A stretch of DNA of 10,880 nt from contig DAINCF010000228.1 in NCBI GenBank assembly GCA_036732565.1, positions 1 to 10,880 of the forward strand, in the 5' to 3' direction. Below the pieces are notes generated by a model. That model was not told where the DNA came from. It did no database searches and saw only the letters and a list, made by a program, of their open reading frames with translations. Source of the stretch: JAIVJN01 sp036732565. GTDB taxonomy: Bacteria; Acidobacteriota; Vicinamibacteria; Vicinamibacterales; UBA2999. A program made the translations under genes and the position numbers. Shown one piece after another: positions 1-5,303 of the stretch (position 1 is its first letter; each line of letters opens with the position of its first letter).

Positions 1-1
1 G

Positions 2-679
2 CGACCCGAGACCGAGCTGCTGATCGAGGAGGCGCTCCGCCTTCGCGCTACGCGCTACGTCGGTCTCGCCGAAGCGCTTCGCGCGGAGGAACGCGCGGAG
101 GCAGACGCGCTGCCAGACGATGGATCGACGCCAGGTTCCGGACCGCTCATCGTCGATGTCGGGACGGGCTCAGGTTGCCTCGCCGTGACGCTCGCGTGCG
201 AATGGCCCGACGCGCGGCTGGTCGCGACGGACATCTCCGAGGACGCGCTCCTGGTGGCGTATCAGAACGCCCGTCGCTGGCGCACCGACAAACGCATCCG
301 TTTTCACTTTGGCCCGTATCTCGCCGGCGTCGACGAGCCGATCGATCTGATCGTCGCCAACCCGCCGTACGTGCCAGACGGCGACCGGGGAGCCCTCCAA
401 CCCGAGGTGCGCGATCACGAGCCCGAGGCGGCGCTGTTCGGCGGCGCCGACGGCTTACGTGATGTGCGCGCGTTGCTCGGCGCGGCCGCGCATGGGCTGA
501 CGGCTGACGGATGCATGCTGATGGAAATCGGCGCGGGTCAGGCGGATGCGGTGCGGGAAGCCGTGCGCGGAACGCCTGGCTTGTCGCTCGTCGACATCCG
601 AGCCGACCTGCAAGGCATCCCGCGTGCGGTGATTGTCGTTAGCGATTCGGGATCACGAGCTGCTGGCCGGGCTGGATGA
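2..679 (+). CDS. prmC: Peptide chain release factor N5-glutamine methyltransferase (PrmC/HemK), 5'-truncated by the window edge
   Basis: PrmC methylates the glutamine of the GGQ loop in release factors RF1 and RF2, using S-adenosylmethionine, in the cytoplasm. The frame is open from base 2. It begins with RPETELLIEEAL, the conserved motif that joins the N-terminal helical domain to the methyltransferase fold. The SAM-binding glycine loop follows (VDVGTGSGCLAV, about residues 53-64 of the fragment), then the acidic TDIS strand end and the substrate-glutamine motif NPPYVPD. By comparison with the E. coli protein about 90 N-terminal residues lie upstream of the window. Between RPETE and the SAM loop there is a linker of roughly 40 residues rich in Arg, Ala and Glu; about a dozen are usual. 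Its DNA carries two tandem GCGCTAC units and looks like inserted repeat sequence. The stop at 677-679 lies inside the convergent BON/LysM gene. prfA would often be the upstream neighbour, but it is not in view. Confidence 0.95.
   Translation, partial: RPETELLIEEALRLRATRYVGLAEALRAEERAEADALPDDGSTPGSGPLIVDVGTGSGCLAVTLACEWPDARLVATDISEDALLVAYQNARRWRTDKRIRFHFGPYLAGVDEPIDLIVANPPYVPDGDRGALQPEVRDHEPEAALFGGADGLRDVRALLGAAAHGLTADGCMLMEIGAGQADAVREAVRGTPGLSLVDIRADLQGIPRAVIVVSDSGSRAAGRAG
35..101. repeat. Repeat-like linker segment inside prmC
   Basis: The stretch contains a tandem GCGCTAC GCGCTAC GT (45-60), flanking CTCCGC (35-40) and its complement GCGGAG (83-88), and several CGAAGCG/CTTCGCG words. GCGCTACGT also occurs in the intergenic tandem repeats at 2150-2158 and 2173-2181. 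It encodes the unusually long linker between the RPETE motif and the SAM-binding loop. Descent from an inserted palindromic element is inference; the inverted repeat is imperfect. Confidence 0.4.
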
Positions 680-1013
680 GATCCGGATCCTTCAGCTTGT
701 CGCGATTGGCGTTGAAGATCTCCATGTAGCGGTTGGCGTTGTCCAGGTGGACCTTGGCAATCTTTGAGAGGCTCTCGCCCGGTTTGACGGTGTGGATGCC
801 GTGAATGTCGGTCTTCTCGACTTGGATATCAGCCGCGACCTCGTTCTCCCAGCCGGCGTGCTTCTTGATCGAGTCCCACAAGAGATCCTTCTCGAGTTGG
901 TACGTCGATGTTCCGCTCAGCAACAACTTGCCGCCCTCTTCCTTGACGACAAGGTTCTTGATCCCGAGCTCACTAGCTTGCGTCTCGAGATTGTTGTATT
1001 TCTCTCGCAGCAT
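639..1013 (-). CDS. BON + LysM domain protein, Kbp/YgaU-like
   Basis: This 124-residue protein has no signal peptide. Residues 1-65 have the alpha-beta pattern of a BON domain (strand LVVKEEGGKLLLSGTSTY, then an amphipathic helix and VAADIQVEK). Residues 73-122 form a LysM domain (HTVKPGESLSKIAK, NRYMEIFNANRD, then IQPGQQLVIPN). This order and length match E. coli Kbp (YgaU), a cytoplasmic potassium-binding protein. A cytoplasmic sensor or stress role is therefore more likely than cell-wall binding, but the biochemical role here is inferred. The ATG at 1011-1013 follows a strong purine-rich ribosome site (1019-1028). The gene converges on prmC and their 3' ends overlap by 41 bases. The assignment to the Kbp-like architecture is firm; the potassium function is not shown by the sequence. 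Confidence 0.88.
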   Translation of the reverse strand: MLREKYNNLETQASELGIKNLVVKEEGGKLLLSGTSTYQLEKDLLWDSIKKHAGWENEVAADIQVEKTDIHGIHTVKPGESLSKIAKVHLDNANRYMEIFNANRDKLKDPDLIQPGQQLVIPNR

Positions 1014-1018
1014 GGCAT

Positions 1019-1028
1019 CCCTCCCTCC
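1019..1028 (-). promoter_or_regulatory. Ribosome binding site of the BON/LysM gene
   Basis: On the minus strand GGAGGGAGGG ends five bases before the ATG at 1013. It is one of only two clear Shine-Dalgarno sequences among the starts in this window, and it supports the chosen start. Confidence 0.75.
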
Positions 1029-1049
1029 GGCGCGCGCCGCGTGCCGTTA

Positions 1050-1075
1050 CGTCACTCTAGCCCTACTGCGTGACG
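1050..1075. promoter_or_regulatory. Inverted repeat CGTCAC-N14-GTGACG in the divergent intergenic region
   Basis: CGTCAC at 1050-1055 is matched by GTGACG at 1070-1075, a 20-bp centre-to-centre spacing of about two helical turns. It lies 37-62 bases upstream of the BON/LysM start, where a regulator of that gene could bind. No regulator is identifiable from the sequence. Confidence 0.3.
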
Positions 1076-1118
1076 AAGTGTAGTCGAAGATCCGGATGAG
1101 CTCGACAGAGCCTGGGTC

Positions 1119-1137
1119 GCCCCTCACGTGTAGGGGC
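1119..1137. promoter_or_regulatory. 19-bp dyad GCCCCT-CACGTGT-AGGGGC upstream of the HIT gene
   Basis: Perfect six-base arms (1119-1124 and 1132-1137) flank CACGTGT, whose first six bases are themselves palindromic. The dyad ends seven bases before the candidate -10 element at 1145-1150, so it would overlap the -35 region. It could be an operator. Alternatively it is another dispersed repeat, since GGTCGCCC/GGGGC repeats are common in environmental genomes (from memory). Confidence 0.4.
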
Positions 1138-1144
1138 ACGTCGA

Positions 1145-1150
1145 TATACT
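1145..1150 (+). promoter_or_regulatory. Candidate -10 element TATACT of the HIT gene
   Basis: TATACT matches five of six bases of the TATAAT consensus. It ends seven bases before the ATG at 1158, so transcription would begin at or next to the start codon. No ribosome site precedes that ATG, which fits a leaderless mRNA. No convincing -35 element is seen at the expected distance. Confidence 0.5.
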
Positions 1151-1157
1151 CTCCTCC

Positions 1158-1499
1158 ATGTCCTGTCTGTTCTGTCGCATCATCGCCGGCGAAATCCCAT
1201 CTTCCCGCGTGTATGAAGACGATCGAATCGTCGCGTTCTCGGATATCAGGCCCGAGGCGCCGCTGCACGTGCTGATCGTGCCGCGCGAGCACATCGCGAC
1301 GTTGAACGAACTGAAGCCGGAGTACGACGAGCTGGTGGGCGCGATGGTGCGTCGTGCGGCGCTGATTGCGGCGGAGAAGGGATTCGACGGCTCGGGCTAT
1401 CGCACTGTCTTCAACACCAACAGCCAGGCAGGGCAGACGGTGTTTCACATTCATCTGCACCTGCTGGCTGGGCGTGCGATGGCGTGGCCACCGGGATAA
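1158..1499 (+). CDS. HIT-family (Hint-like) purine nucleoside phosphoramidase
   Basis: This 113-residue protein belongs to the Hint branch of the histidine-triad superfamily. These small cytoplasmic dimers hydrolyse nucleoside phosphoramidates such as aminoacyl-AMP adducts. The N-terminus SCLFCRIIAGEIPSSRVYEDD is typical, with Cys3 and Cys6 as zinc ligands in zinc-binding members (His45 and His97 are candidates for the rest). PLHVLIVPREH follows at 35-45, and the triad HIHLHLL lies at 97-103 with His97, His99 and His101. Length matches the family. The ATG has no Shine-Dalgarno sequence but a good -10 element stands seven bases upstream, so the mRNA may be leaderless. Its 3' end faces the secreted-protein gene across 66 bases containing two GC-rich stems. 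The physiological substrate cannot be told from the sequence. Confidence 0.95.
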   Translation: MSCLFCRIIAGEIPSSRVYEDDRIVAFSDIRPEAPLHVLIVPREHIATLNELKPEYDELVGAMVRRAALIAAEKGFDGSGYRTVFNTNSQAGQTVFHIHLHLLAGRAMAWPPG

Positions 1500-1518
1500 G
1501 GCAGTGTCGCGTGGGCCC

Positions 1519-1530
1519 GCCGCCGGCGGC
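1519..1530. repeat. 12-bp perfect palindrome GCCGCCGGCGGC
   Basis: A perfect GC-only palindrome 20 bases after the HIT stop, followed closely by a longer stem at 1544-1562. It may contribute to transcript ending between the two convergent genes, but there is no T tract. Confidence 0.35.
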
Positions 1531-1543
1531 ACAGTATGGCCTT

Positions 1544-1562
1544 GCCCCGCCTCCTGCGGGGC
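1544..1562. terminator. Hairpin between convergent genes
   Basis: GCCCCGC (1544-1550), a five-base loop CTCCT, then GCGGGGC (1556-1562): a perfect seven-bp GC stem midway between the HIT stop (1499) and the opposing stop at 1566-1568. Its position suits a bidirectional terminator. No T-run follows on either strand, so it is not a classical intrinsic terminator. Confidence 0.4.
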
Positions 1563-1565
1563 GAT

Positions 1566-1988
1566 CTAGGAGGTACAGCTGTTTGCGATCATCTTCACCG
1601 ACTGTACGGCGAGCGTCGGCATATCGCCGCCTGTGCCACGCGTGGAGTCCGAAGATCGCTCGGCGCCGGCGCCGCCGCTCGACTGTCGCGGCATTGCACC
1701 AGTCACCTCGACCTTGTGGTTGACGTGCGATGCCAGGTCGGCGCCCGGCGTGGGAATCAGCGCGTACGTGGACGCCGAGCCGCCCTCGACGTTGGTCAGC
1801 ACGAACGGCGCGGTCGATCCCGGGGCACTCTTCGCGTCCGACTTCGCGATGCAGCCCGTCACGGTCACCGTTTTCGCCTTCGGGGTCTGTTCGTCGCGCG
1901 GCCGTGGCTGCTGAGGAGTCTGTGCGGACGCGCTGACCAACCCAGCCAGCGCGACAGCCGCCAAAGTCGAGCTCACAAATCGAGTCAT
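1566..1988 (-). CDS. Small secreted protein of unknown function with TVTGC motif
   Basis: The predicted protein has 140 residues. An earlier in-frame ATG at 2066 exists, but the start at 1988 is preferred because GAGGAGA stands five bases upstream and because MTRFVSSTLAAVALAGLVSA is a clear signal peptide with probable cleavage at ASA|Q (after residue 22). The mature protein starts with a Pro/Gln/Lys-rich stretch. It then has VTVTGCIAKSDAKS (Cys46), FVLTNVEG, YALIP, and LASHVNHKVEVTGAM near the middle, and ends LAVQSVKMIANSC (Cys138). The short beta-strand pattern and the HKVEVTG segment suggest an OB-fold-like beta barrel. Cys46 and Cys138 could form a disulfide. I recall similar TVTGC proteins as common exports in Acidobacteriota, but no function is known to me. 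It converges on the HIT gene; upstream lies the repeat-rich region. Confidence 0.8.
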   Translation of the reverse strand: MTRFVSSTLAAVALAGLVSASAQTPQQPRPRDEQTPKAKTVTVTGCIAKSDAKSAPGSTAPFVLTNVEGGSASTYALIPTPGADLASHVNHKVEVTGAMPRQSSGGAGAERSSDSTRGTGGDMPTLAVQSVKMIANSCTS

Positions 1989-1993
1989 CGTTT

Positions 1994-2000
1994 TCTCCTC
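1994..2000 (-). promoter_or_regulatory. Ribosome binding site that decides the secreted-protein start
   Basis: GAGGAGA on the minus strand, five bases before the ATG at 1986-1988. The alternative ATG at 2066 would add 26 residues before the signal peptide and has no comparable site. Confidence 0.75.
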
Positions 2001-2094
2001 GGATCGGGCGGGCGGGAGGGACCCGCGTGTGCGACTTCCCCGGCTGCAGGAAGCAAGCCACGGCACGCGTACGAAGAATCTGTCACGAAAACCT

Positions 2095-2160
2095 GCGTAG
2101 CGAAGGCCTTCAGGCCTGCCAATGCTGCTGAGGGCAGACCTAAAGGTCTGCGCTACGTAC
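2095..2160. repeat. REP doublet (BIME-like) with inverted CGTAGCG/CGCTACG ends
   Basis: The element opens with GCGTAGCG (2095-2102) and closes with CGCTACGTAC (2151-2160), whose first seven bases are the inverse of that opening. Inside are two palindromes: AGGCCT-TC-AGGCCT (2104-2117) and GCAGACCT-AA-AGGTCTGC (2134-2151). The first half reappears after lgt at 10843-10867. The CCTAAAGG core of the second palindrome reappears inside ileS at 7472-7479. The layout of two inward-facing palindromes matches bacterial interspersed mosaic elements. The minus-strand translation of the first half reads GLKACA, which I remember from many spurious small ORFs in acidobacterial drafts. Confidence 0.75.
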
Positions 2161-2250
2161 GAAACGGGGTCTGCGCTACGTACGAACGGGGTCGGCGTTA
2201 CGTACGAGCGGGTCGGCGTTGCGTACGAACGGGTCGGCGTTGCGTACGAA
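2145..2250. repeat. Five tandem 21-23 bp repeats
   Basis: Units begin with GGTC at 2145, 2168, 2190, 2211 and 2232, giving lengths of 23, 22, 21, 21 and a final partial unit. The later units read GGTCGGCGTTGCGTACGAAC; the first two have TCTGCGCTACGTACG in place of TCGGCGTTGCGTACG. Each unit carries a central GTAC palindrome. The first unit grows out of the right arm of the REP doublet, so the array probably arose by tandem duplication of that end. A further GCGTACGAA lies at 2067-2075 on the other side of the doublet. Confidence 0.85.
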
Positions 2251-2260
2251 TTCGCAACGC
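2237..2260. terminator. Perfect 8-bp hairpin downstream of the GNAT gene
   Basis: GCGTTGCG (2237-2244), eight-base loop, CGCAACGC (2253-2260). It lies 16 bases beyond the GNAT stop codon on the minus strand, where a terminator would be expected. No T tract follows in that direction; a T5 run lies before the hairpin instead. It partly coincides with the last tandem unit, so it may simply be the repeat edge. Confidence 0.35.
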
Positions 2261-2276
2261 GCCGGCAGAAAAATCT

Positions 2277-3143
2277 TCACCTGGACAGCAGATAGCGCCC
2301 TCGGCTGTTGCCACGGTCGAGTACAAAGTCGACGACGCGGTAGCCGCGGGTCACGTAGCTTTCGAACGCCTCACGCGTGCGCAGGCGCCAGTCCAGCGCA
2401 AGAGCCGGCGTCTCCTGCTGGATATCCGTGAACGCCACCGGAATCTCGAGCCACGCTCGAGCCGCCTCGATGCCGAGGTCGAGTGCCGTCGTCGCCAGCC
2501 TGCCGCCAACCATCGTGGTGTGATTGATCAGCGGTGCGGCGATCGCTTCCGGCGTTCTCACCTGAATGGCGCTGACGACGTCCAGTCGGCGCTCGACGTG
2601 GGGATCGCGAAGGTTCCATTGCACGATGAGCCGATCGGTCGGCGTGCCGCGGTGCAGTGTGCTCGTCGACTCGCCGTACACGTTCCGGCAGTACTCATCC
2701 GAGACCACGCCCAAGCGCGAGAAGTTGAGGTGCGCGTTCACGGCCTGCATCGGATCGAACGTCCACTCGATCAAGTCGACGCCGGCCGCCAGCGCCCGCT
2801 CCCGCTGGGCGAGCTTCAACTGCCGGCCCAGACCGCTGCTGCGGTGGTCCGGCAGCACGCCGAGCATGTGCGACCAGTGGGTGATGCGCCCTTCCTTGAC
2901 GGGGTCCCCAGCGCGGCGGCCGCGCTGGGGTGGCTTCATGCCGACGAGCGAGAACACGAATCCGACCATGCGCTCCGACTCGTCGAACGCGCCGACGAGA
3001 ATCCCACCGCGCTTCATCGTGATGATGAAGACCGGCAGCGTGACCAGGTCGTTCGAATCGGTGTAGCCCCAAATCTCCCGTTCGAGGTCGACGACTTGTC
3101 GATACTCGTCGAGCGTGTGCAGATCGCGCAGGCTGATACCCAT
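2277..3143 (-). CDS. GNAT-superfamily protein, COG3375-like
   Basis: The 288-residue protein starts with a GNAT N-acetyltransferase fold. Residues 1-65 hold the N-terminal helices and LVGAFDESERMVGFVFSL. The acetyl-CoA-binding signature lies at about 92-110 (HMLGVLPDHRSSGLGRQLK), followed by WTFDPMQAVNAHLNFSRLGV. The remaining 120 residues include RLIVQWNL and AWLEIPVAF. That extension and the length resemble the uncharacterised COG3375 family of predicted GNAT proteins; the substrate is unknown. Residues 71-83 (PPQRGRRAGDPVK) are an Arg/Gly/Pro loop encoded mostly by a 25-bp palindrome at 2906-2930, probably an in-frame insertion before motif A. The start is 10 bases after the HAD phosphatase stop, so the two genes are likely co-transcribed. 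The operon partner gives no firm substrate clue. Confidence 0.8.
   Translation of the reverse strand: MGISLRDLHTLDEYRQVVDLEREIWGYTDSNDLVTLPVFIITMKRGGILVGAFDESERMVGFVFSLVGMKPPQRGRRAGDPVKEGRITHWSHMLGVLPDHRSSGLGRQLKLAQRERALAAGVDLIEWTFDPMQAVNAHLNFSRLGVVSDEYCRNVYGESTSTLHRGTPTDRLIVQWNLRDPHVERRLDVVSAIQVRTPEAIAAPLINHTTMVGGRLATTALDLGIEAARAWLEIPVAFTDIQQETPALALDWRLRTREAFESYVTRGYRVVDFVLDRGNSRGRYLLSR
2906..2930. repeat. 25-bp palindrome inside the GNAT gene
   Basis: The 12-base arm CCCCAGCGCGGC (2906-2917) is followed by a single G and by its exact complement at 2919-2930. It encodes residues 72-80 of the GNAT protein, a low-complexity loop. Such a long perfect dyad inside a coding region is unlikely by chance and resembles a mobile palindromic element. 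Confidence 0.8.
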
Positions 3144-3153
3144 GACGTCGTGT

Positions 3154-3840
3154 TCAGACCAAGGTGAGCACGTCGCGAAGAGACGTGATGATGCTGACGC
3201 CGTCGGGCAGGTGGGCCGGCCGGTCGCCCGAGCGTCGCAGCAACACCGCGCGCACGCCCACCGCCAACGCGCCCTCGATGTCGGCGCGCAAGCTGTCGCC
3301 GACCATGACCGCCTCCTCCGGACGAGCGCCGGCTCGCTCGAGCGCCGCTTCGAAGATACTGCGGTGCGGCTTCATGTAGCCATGCTCGGCCGACGAAATG
3401 GCGATGGCGATGTAGCGCTCGAGCGCGAAGTGCTCCGAGAACGCCGCCAGGCTTCGGTGCGAGTTGGAGATGACGCCGATGACCAGTCCGCGACCGGCGA
3501 GCGCCGCCAGCGTCGGTTCGACATCGTCGTACAGCTCGAAATGATGGTTCGACGCCCACTGCCGGTAGATCTCCCGCGCGGCGCGAATGACACCGACGCC
3601 TCGCCCGCCCATGTGCTCGATGATCGTCGCGGTGTAGTGGACGAAGAGCTCATCGTCGTAGACCGGCTCCTCCACTTCGTCGAGGATGAACGAAGAGGCG
3701 GCCACGGCCGCGTCGAAGCGGGCGGCATCGACGCTGACGCCGTGCGCGCGGCAGAAGCGCTCGTACCCCTCCCCTTGAAACGTCGGACCCGGAAAGATGA
3801 GCGTGAAGTCGACGTCGAAAAAGATGGCGCGGACGGGCAT
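3154..3840 (-). CDS. HAD-superfamily hydrolase (subfamily IA phosphatase)
   Basis: This 228-residue cytoplasmic phosphatase has all four HAD motifs. Motif I is FFDVDFTL with nucleophile Asp9 and general acid Asp11. Motif II is VISNSHRS (Ser125). Motif III is Lys157 in YMKPHRSIF. Motif IV is MVGDSLRADIEGA with Asp182 and Asp187. The helical cap between motifs I and II (about residues 20-100) marks subfamily IA, close to HDHD3-type or phosphoglycolate phosphatase-like proteins. The substrate cannot be assigned. The start ATG at 3838-3840 gives the usual MPVRAIFFDVD beginning, yet no Shine-Dalgarno sequence precedes it and a CAGATT repeat element reaches to about 18 bases from it. The gene is followed after 10 bases by the GNAT gene. 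Confidence 0.92.
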   Translation of the reverse strand: MPVRAIFFDVDFTLIFPGPTFQGEGYERFCRAHGVSVDAARFDAAVAASSFILDEVEEPVYDDELFVHYTATIIEHMGGRGVGVIRAAREIYRQWASNHHFELYDDVEPTLAALAGRGLVIGVISNSHRSLAAFSEHFALERYIAIAISSAEHGYMKPHRSIFEAALERAGARPEEAVMVGDSLRADIEGALAVGVRAVLLRRSGDRPAHLPDGVSIITSLRDVLTLV

Positions 3841-3849
3841 TGGAAGGAT

Positions 3850-4008
3850 TTCGCAGATTGGTCAGGCCGCAGATTGCGCCGATTTCACAGATTCCAACAA
3901 AGAGAGCCACCGATGGCACCGACAGAAGACGTTTCAATCTGCGAAATCTGTGGCGGTTCGCCCGAATCTCCTAATCCCCGAATCTGCGGCTAAACCCTAT
4001 CTGCGCCA
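3850..4008. repeat. CAGATT/AATCTG inverted repeat element between M16 and HAD genes
   Basis: The left half has CAGATT at 3854, 3870 and 3888. The right half has the inverse AATCTG at 3936, 3945 and 3981, plus a variant TATCTGCG near 3999. The centre carries GCCACCGATGGCACCGACAG. TTTCACAGATT on the left faces AATCTGCGAAATCTGTGG on the right, so the whole can fold back on itself. It is lower in GC than its flanks. I recall CAGATT-rich intergenic elements of this kind in several environmental phyla; no transposase is present. It fills almost all of the 172 bases between the two genes. Confidence 0.75.
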
Positions 4009-4012
4009 TCTA

Positions 4013-5287
4013 TTATCCAGTCCTGTTGCTACCATCCCATGGGCCGGCGACCACGACCGTGGCGCGCTCGGGGTCGAGCAGACGGCTGACCGCGGCGTTA
4101 GCGGCTTCGAGCGACACGCCGGCGATCAGATCCGGTAGCTGCTCGTCGAAGTCCAAGCCAAGCTCGAAGATCTCGGCGGTCAAGAGGAAGCCGGCGATGT
4201 CCGAGTTGGTCTCGAGCTGTCGCGGCAGCGACCCAATCAGGTACTGCTTCGATTCGTCGAGCTCGGTCGCCGTCAACCCGTTCGTGCGCAGGCTGCGCAG
4301 CTCGGTGTCGATGGACGCGATCGTGCGCTCCACGTTCGACGCCGCAACCCCAGCCCGAATCAGCAGCGGACCGGCGGCGATGCTCGCATCCAGCGAGCTG
4401 TATACGTAGTACGCCATGCCCTGCCGCTCCCGGATGCTATCGCCCAGCCGTCCTCCGAGCGCGTACTGCCCCAGCGCGTTGTTCATCACCCACGTCGCGT
4501 AGTACTCGGGATCCGCACGGCGGATGCCGACCAGGCCATACGCGATATCGGTCTGCGATTTGTTCATCATCGGTACGACACGCAGGCGGCGCGTCCGCGT
4601 GCCGTTCGGCGACGTCAGCGTCGGGTCGACCGGACGTTCATGCCGCCAGCCCGCGAACGCCGCTTTCGCGGACGTCGTGACCGTGGACGTCGGCACGTCG
4701 CCCACGACGACCAGAATCAGACCGGACGGCCCGAACCAGGTCCGATGAAAGTCAACGAGCTGAGCCCGGGTCAGCGCCTCGACACTGGCCACCGTCCCGC
4801 GTCCGCGACGGCCGTACGGATGCGAAGCGTAGAGGTCCGACAACAAGGTGTCCACGGCCTGGGTGGCCGGGTCGTCCTCGTCTTGACGGATGCTCGTCAC
4901 CAGCTCCGATCGTCGGGTCTCGACCTCAGTGCCGGGAAACAGCGGCTCTCGAAGCACATCCGCAACCAGCGTGAGGATGGCGTCGAAGTCCTCGGCCAGG
5001 CAGGTCGCGCTCACGGACACCTGATGGCGGCCGGCCACGATGGACAGGGATGCGCCGCGCCCATCGAGGTCGTCGGCAATGGCTTCGGCGGTACGGGTCC
5101 TCGTCCCGCGATCGAGCACCCGCGCCACCAGCGCGGCCGTCCCTTCGGCGCCCAACGGATCCAGCAGCGCACCCGCGCGCATGCCCGCCAATATCGTCAC
5201 CGCCGGCGTCGTCTTCGTCTCTTTGGCGACGACGGTGATGCCGTTCAGTAGCCGATCGCGGGCGGGAGACAGGGACATGACAGGCAC
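4013..5287 (-). CDS. M16-family peptidase, non-catalytic partner subunit
   Basis: The 424-residue protein has the two-lobed M16 fold: ETKTTPAVTILAGMRAGALLDP near the N-terminus, VLREPLFPGTEVETRRSELV, ASHPYGRRGRGTVASVEALTR and LVVVGDV. The zinc motif HxxEH is absent: the aligned positions read ALVAR (52-56). By contrast the second half keeps the Arg/Tyr signature of substrate-binding partners (GGRLGDSIRERQGMAYYVYSS, about 278-298). In two-subunit M16B proteases, such as the Sphingomonas A1 pair, this arrangement marks the inactive subunit that completes the active site. It follows the catalytic gene after 16 bases. A GTG at 5287 and an ATG at 5278 are both possible starts; neither has a strong ribosome site, so coupling to the upstream stop is likely. 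No signal peptide is evident. Confidence 0.92.
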   Translation of the reverse strand: MPVMSLSPARDRLLNGITVVAKETKTTPAVTILAGMRAGALLDPLGAEGTAALVARVLDRGTRTRTAEAIADDLDGRGASLSIVAGRHQVSVSATCLAEDFDAILTLVADVLREPLFPGTEVETRRSELVTSIRQDEDDPATQAVDTLLSDLYASHPYGRRGRGTVASVEALTRAQLVDFHRTWFGPSGLILVVVGDVPTSTVTTSAKAAFAGWRHERPVDPTLTSPNGTRTRRLRVVPMMNKSQTDIAYGLVGIRRADPEYYATWVMNNALGQYALGGRLGDSIRERQGMAYYVYSSLDASIAAGPLLIRAGVAASNVERTIASIDTELRSLRTNGLTATELDESKQYLIGSLPRQLETNSDIAGFLLTAEIFELGLDFDEQLPDLIAGVSLEAANAAVSRLLDPERATVVVAGPWDGSNRTG

Positions 5288-5303
5288 TGGGTCTCGACGC
5301 GGA

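Noticed and set aside
1633..1650. CCACGCGTGG palindrome shared with the sequence after lgt
   Set aside because: The ten-base match is within a coding region and short enough to occur by chance in GC-rich DNA; flanks differ.
2145..2250. Possible CRISPR array
   Set aside because: Units are contiguous with no spacers, vary between each other, and there are no cas genes nearby.
1536..3167. 543-codon open frame on the plus strand across the secreted-protein gene, the repeats and the GNAT gene
   Set aside because: It is antisense to two supported genes, runs through tandem repeats, and its product is Arg-rich with no domain. It is a by-product of high GC.
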